64,000 nt of DNA from QAKW01 sp045539335 (GTDB lineage: Bacteria > Bacillota > Clostridia > Oscillospirales > QAKW01), in contig JAZQFD010000009.1 of assembly GCA_045539335.1 (NCBI GenBank), positions 1 to 64,000 of the forward strand, read 5' to 3'. Each line of letters begins with the position of its first letter. Positions within the stretch are counted from its first letter, which is position 1. Shown here piece after piece: positions 62,122 through 64,000 of this stretch. The notes beneath the pieces were generated by a model. The model saw nothing but the letters and a program-made list of their open reading frames with translations, ran no database searches and was not told the origin of the DNA. The position numbers and the translations under genes are program-made.

Positions 62122-62774
62122 GCTTTTGCACCGTTGACCGCCAGATAATTCTTGATACGGGCAACATTCTCCGCATTTTTCTCATCCTCTTCCAGATACT
62201 CGATAATGTCATAAACATCCACTACCGAATAAACGGGGAATCCGAATTCCTCCTCAATCTCCTGCATGGCGCCCTTTTCGCCCTGACCCTTTTCTTTACG
62301 GTCTACCATTACAAAGGTAGCAGCAACCTTAGCGCCCTCTAAGGTGGAAAGGTTCGCCATACTCTCACGGATGGCGGTACCGGCGGTGATGACATCCTCT
62401 ACAATGACGATCTCCTCCCCTGCCTGAGGCACATAGCCCACAAAGATGCCGCCTTCGCCATGATCCTTCACCTCTTTGCGGTTGAAGAAGAAGGGTACAT
62501 CCAGCCCGTTTTTAGCCAGTGCAACCGACACCGAAACGGCGATGGGAATTCCCTTATAAGCAGGGCCATAGAGAACGGTAGCCTTTTTGCCTACCTTCTC
62601 AAAATAAGCTTTGGCATAAAACTCGCCTAATCTAGCAATCTCTTCACCGGTTTTGATCTGACCGGCATTGATGAAATAGGGAATCTTTCTGCCGCTTTTA
62701 GCGGTGAAATCGCCGAACTTTAATACGCCGGCACTCTCTAAAAACTGAATAAACTCTCTTTTATATCCTTCCAT
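62118..62774 (-). CDS. pyrE: Orotate phosphoribosyltransferase (218 aa)
   Basis: It converts orotate and PRPP to OMP. Blocks are FGDFTAKSGRKIPYFINAGQIKTG, LYGPAYKGIPIAVSVSVAL, FFFNRKEVKDHGEGG and the PRPP-binding EEIVIVEDVITAGTAIRE. The ATG of MEGYKREF with AAAGGAG nine bases upstream is the start; the frame is open further upstream into pyrF but without a ribosome-binding site. It overlaps pyrB by 4 bp. Confidence 0.97.
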   Translation of the reverse strand: MEGYKREFIQFLESAGVLKFGDFTAKSGRKIPYFINAGQIKTGEEIARLGEFYAKAYFEKVGKKATVLYGPAYKGIPIAVSVSVALAKNGLDVPFFFNRKEVKDHGEGGIFVGYVPQAGEEIVIVEDVITAGTAIRESMANLSTLEGAKVAATFVMVDRKEKGQGEKGAMQEIEEEFGFPVYSVVDVYDIIEYLEEDEKNAENVARIKNYLAVNGAKA

Positions 62775-62787
62775 TTCAGACACTCCT

Positions 62788-63492
62788 TTAATCACAAAAT
62801 TCTGCCACGCAACGGCGGTAGGCGGCAACGGGATCTTCGGCAGCGGTGATGGGACGGCCCACCACAATATAATCACTGCCTACTTTTTTCGCCTCGGCAG
62901 GGGTCATCACACGCTTCTGATCGCCAATATCGCCATCAGCAAAGCGCACGCCGGGGGTCACGGTCAAAAAGTTTTTGCCGCAGGTATCATGCACCTTGCC
63001 TGCCTCCAAGGGAGAGCAAACAACGCCATCCAAGCCGGCCTTTGCGGCATTTCCAGCATAGTGCATGACCACCTGATCAATGGGCTCTTTGATCAAAAGA
63101 TCCCGCTCCATCCGCTCCTGATCGGTAGAAGTCAACTGAGTAACAGCAATCAATAAGGGGCGGGTGCCGTTGGGACGGGTCAGCCCCTCCAAAGCGCCTT
63201 CCATCATGGAGATGGTGCCGGCGGCATGCAGGTTGGTCATATCCACATCCAAGCGAGACAAAACGGCCATGGCCTTTTTCACGGTATTGGGAATATCATG
63301 AAGTTTCAGATCCAAAAAGATCTTATGGCCTCTCTCCTTTAACTCCCGCACAATGGAAGGACCTTCGGCATAAAACAATTCCATACCGATCTTCAAGAAG
63401 GGCTTACGCTCCTCCTTCTTAAAAAGATCCAAAAACTTTAAGGTTTCTTCCTTGCTTGCAAAGTCGCAAGCGATGATGACATCTTTGCCCAT
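62788..63492 (-). CDS. pyrF: Orotidine 5'-phosphate decarboxylase (234 aa)
   Basis: The last step to UMP. KDVIIACDFASKEETLKFLDLF and FLKIGMELF are followed by the catalytic FLDLKLHDIPNTVKKA (DxKxxDI), then VTPGVRFADGDIGDQKRVMTPAEA and the phosphate-binding DYIVVGRPITAAEDP. TAATG couples it to the end of pyrD. Confidence 0.97.
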   Translation of the reverse strand: MGKDVIIACDFASKEETLKFLDLFKKEERKPFLKIGMELFYAEGPSIVRELKERGHKIFLDLKLHDIPNTVKKAMAVLSRLDVDMTNLHAAGTISMMEGALEGLTRPNGTRPLLIAVTQLTSTDQERMERDLLIKEPIDQVVMHYAGNAAKAGLDGVVCSPLEAGKVHDTCGKNFLTVTPGVRFADGDIGDQKRVMTPAEAKKVGSDYIVVGRPITAAEDPVAAYRRCVAEFCD

Positions 63493-64000
63493 TAGTGTGC
63501 TCCTCCTATGATATCTTTCAAATTGGTGATTCCATATTTTTCCATCGCCCGAGGCAGATCCTCAATGATCTTTTTGCAGGCGAAGGGATCCCGCAGGTTA
63601 GCAGCCCCCACCTGAACGGCGGTAGCACCGGCCAGCATCAGTTCCAAGACATCCTCGGCGGTAGAAACACCGCCCATTCCCACAATGGGGATCTTCACGG
63701 CATCATAGACCTGATAGATCATTCTCACCGCCACCGGCTTGATGGCGGGGCCGGAAAAGCCGCCCATTTTATTGGCAAGCACCGGTTTTTTGGATTTAAG
63801 ATCGATCACCATGCCCAGCATGGTATTGATCATGCTGATTCCATCGGCGCCGGCTTCCTCACAGGCCTTGGCGATGGAAACAATATCGGTCACATTGGGG
63901 GTCAGCTTCATTATGATGGGTTTATTGGTCACTTTACGCACCTCGGCAGTAACCGAAGCGGCGGCCTTGGGATCGGTACCGAAGCTCATGCCGCCCCCAT
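63492..64000 (-). CDS. pyrD: Dihydroorotate dehydrogenase, catalytic subunit (5' end outside window)
   Basis: The gene runs off the right edge of the window, so the N-terminal part is missing. The visible C-terminal part has GGMSFGTDPKAA, PIIMKLTPNVTDIVSIAKACEEAGADGISMINT, SGPAIKPVAVRMIYQV, IPIVGMGGVSTAEDVLELMLAGATAVQVGAAN. These are the FMN-binding features of class 1B enzymes, which use NAD with a PyrK partner. The reading frame is open to the last base. Confidence 0.95.
   Translation of the reverse strand, partial: GGGMSFGTDPKAAASVTAEVRKVTNKPIIMKLTPNVTDIVSIAKACEEAGADGISMINTMLGMVIDLKSKKPVLANKMGGFSGPAIKPVAVRMIYQVYDAVKIPIVGMGGVSTAEDVLELMLAGATAVQVGAANLRDPFACKKIIEDLPRAMEKYGITNLKDIIGGAH

Overview
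The window looks like a chromosomal segment of an anaerobic, spore-forming, Gram-positive Clostridia bacterium, most likely from the Oscillospiraceae/Ruminococcaceae side. The evidence is SpoIID and a SpoIIQ-like LytM protein, an HrcA/CIRCE heat-shock operon in Firmicutes order, an S-layer-homology wall amidase, a SipW/TasA-type export system, a glycine riboswitch, a PyrB-PyrI aspartate transcarbamoylase, a PduL phosphotransacylase and sigma-A type promoters (TTGACA-N17-TATAAT). I see no rRNA, tRNA or CRISPR array. Base composition is moderate and fairly even.

Layout. (1) 1-15.9 kb, minus strand: a fibre/surface operon with a SipW-type signal peptidase, a TasA/camelysin-like subunit, a membrane-anchored accessory protein, a second SipW-type peptidase, two more SipW-type substrates, and a 3626-residue secreted protein built of YGGG repeats. 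(2) 16-21.7 kb: a Na+/amino-acid symporter under a glycine riboswitch, a sugar ABC transporter without its ATPase, and a divergent XRE-regulator/unknown-gene pair with two operators 40 bp apart. (3) 21.7-33.2 kb: hrcA-grpE-dnaK-dnaJ, a PC4/YdbC protein, a DUF3810 membrane protein without its usual metal motif, mnmA-degV, fba, and spoIID-spoIIQ behind a sigma-E-like promoter. (4) 33.2-44.1 kb: two small phage-type regulators, a NUDIX hydrolase, then a compact 13-gene podovirus-like cassette (small and large terminase, portal, scaffold, capsid, adaptor, nozzle, coiled-coil protein, XhlA-like protein, holin, endolysin) without integrase, replication, tail-fibre or att sites. (5) 44.2-52.6 kb: lipid kinase, SLH amidase and dUTPase; pduL; metG-tatD; an XRE regulator with a perfect 27-bp inverted-repeat operator; hpf. 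(6) 52.6-59.4 kb: an AraC-type regulator divergent from a six-gene catabolic-looking operon that is interrupted by a 280-bp terminal-inverted-repeat element; this element also supplies the C-terminus of the first enzyme. (7) 59.4-64 kb: a lipoprotein serpin and the pyrimidine operon pyrD-F-E-B-I, with pyrD cut by the window edge.

The two most distinctive systems are the SipW/TasA operon that ends in a giant repeat protein, and the compact podovirus-like cassette. The cassette is intact and translationally coupled but has no means of autonomous propagation, so it could be a gene-transfer-agent-like or domesticated particle. Both readings are inferences from gene content.

Start codons were chosen by Shine-Dalgarno spacing. 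Several of the longest possible frames begin at a GTG or ATG that lies inside the ribosome-binding site, so the downstream ATG was used.
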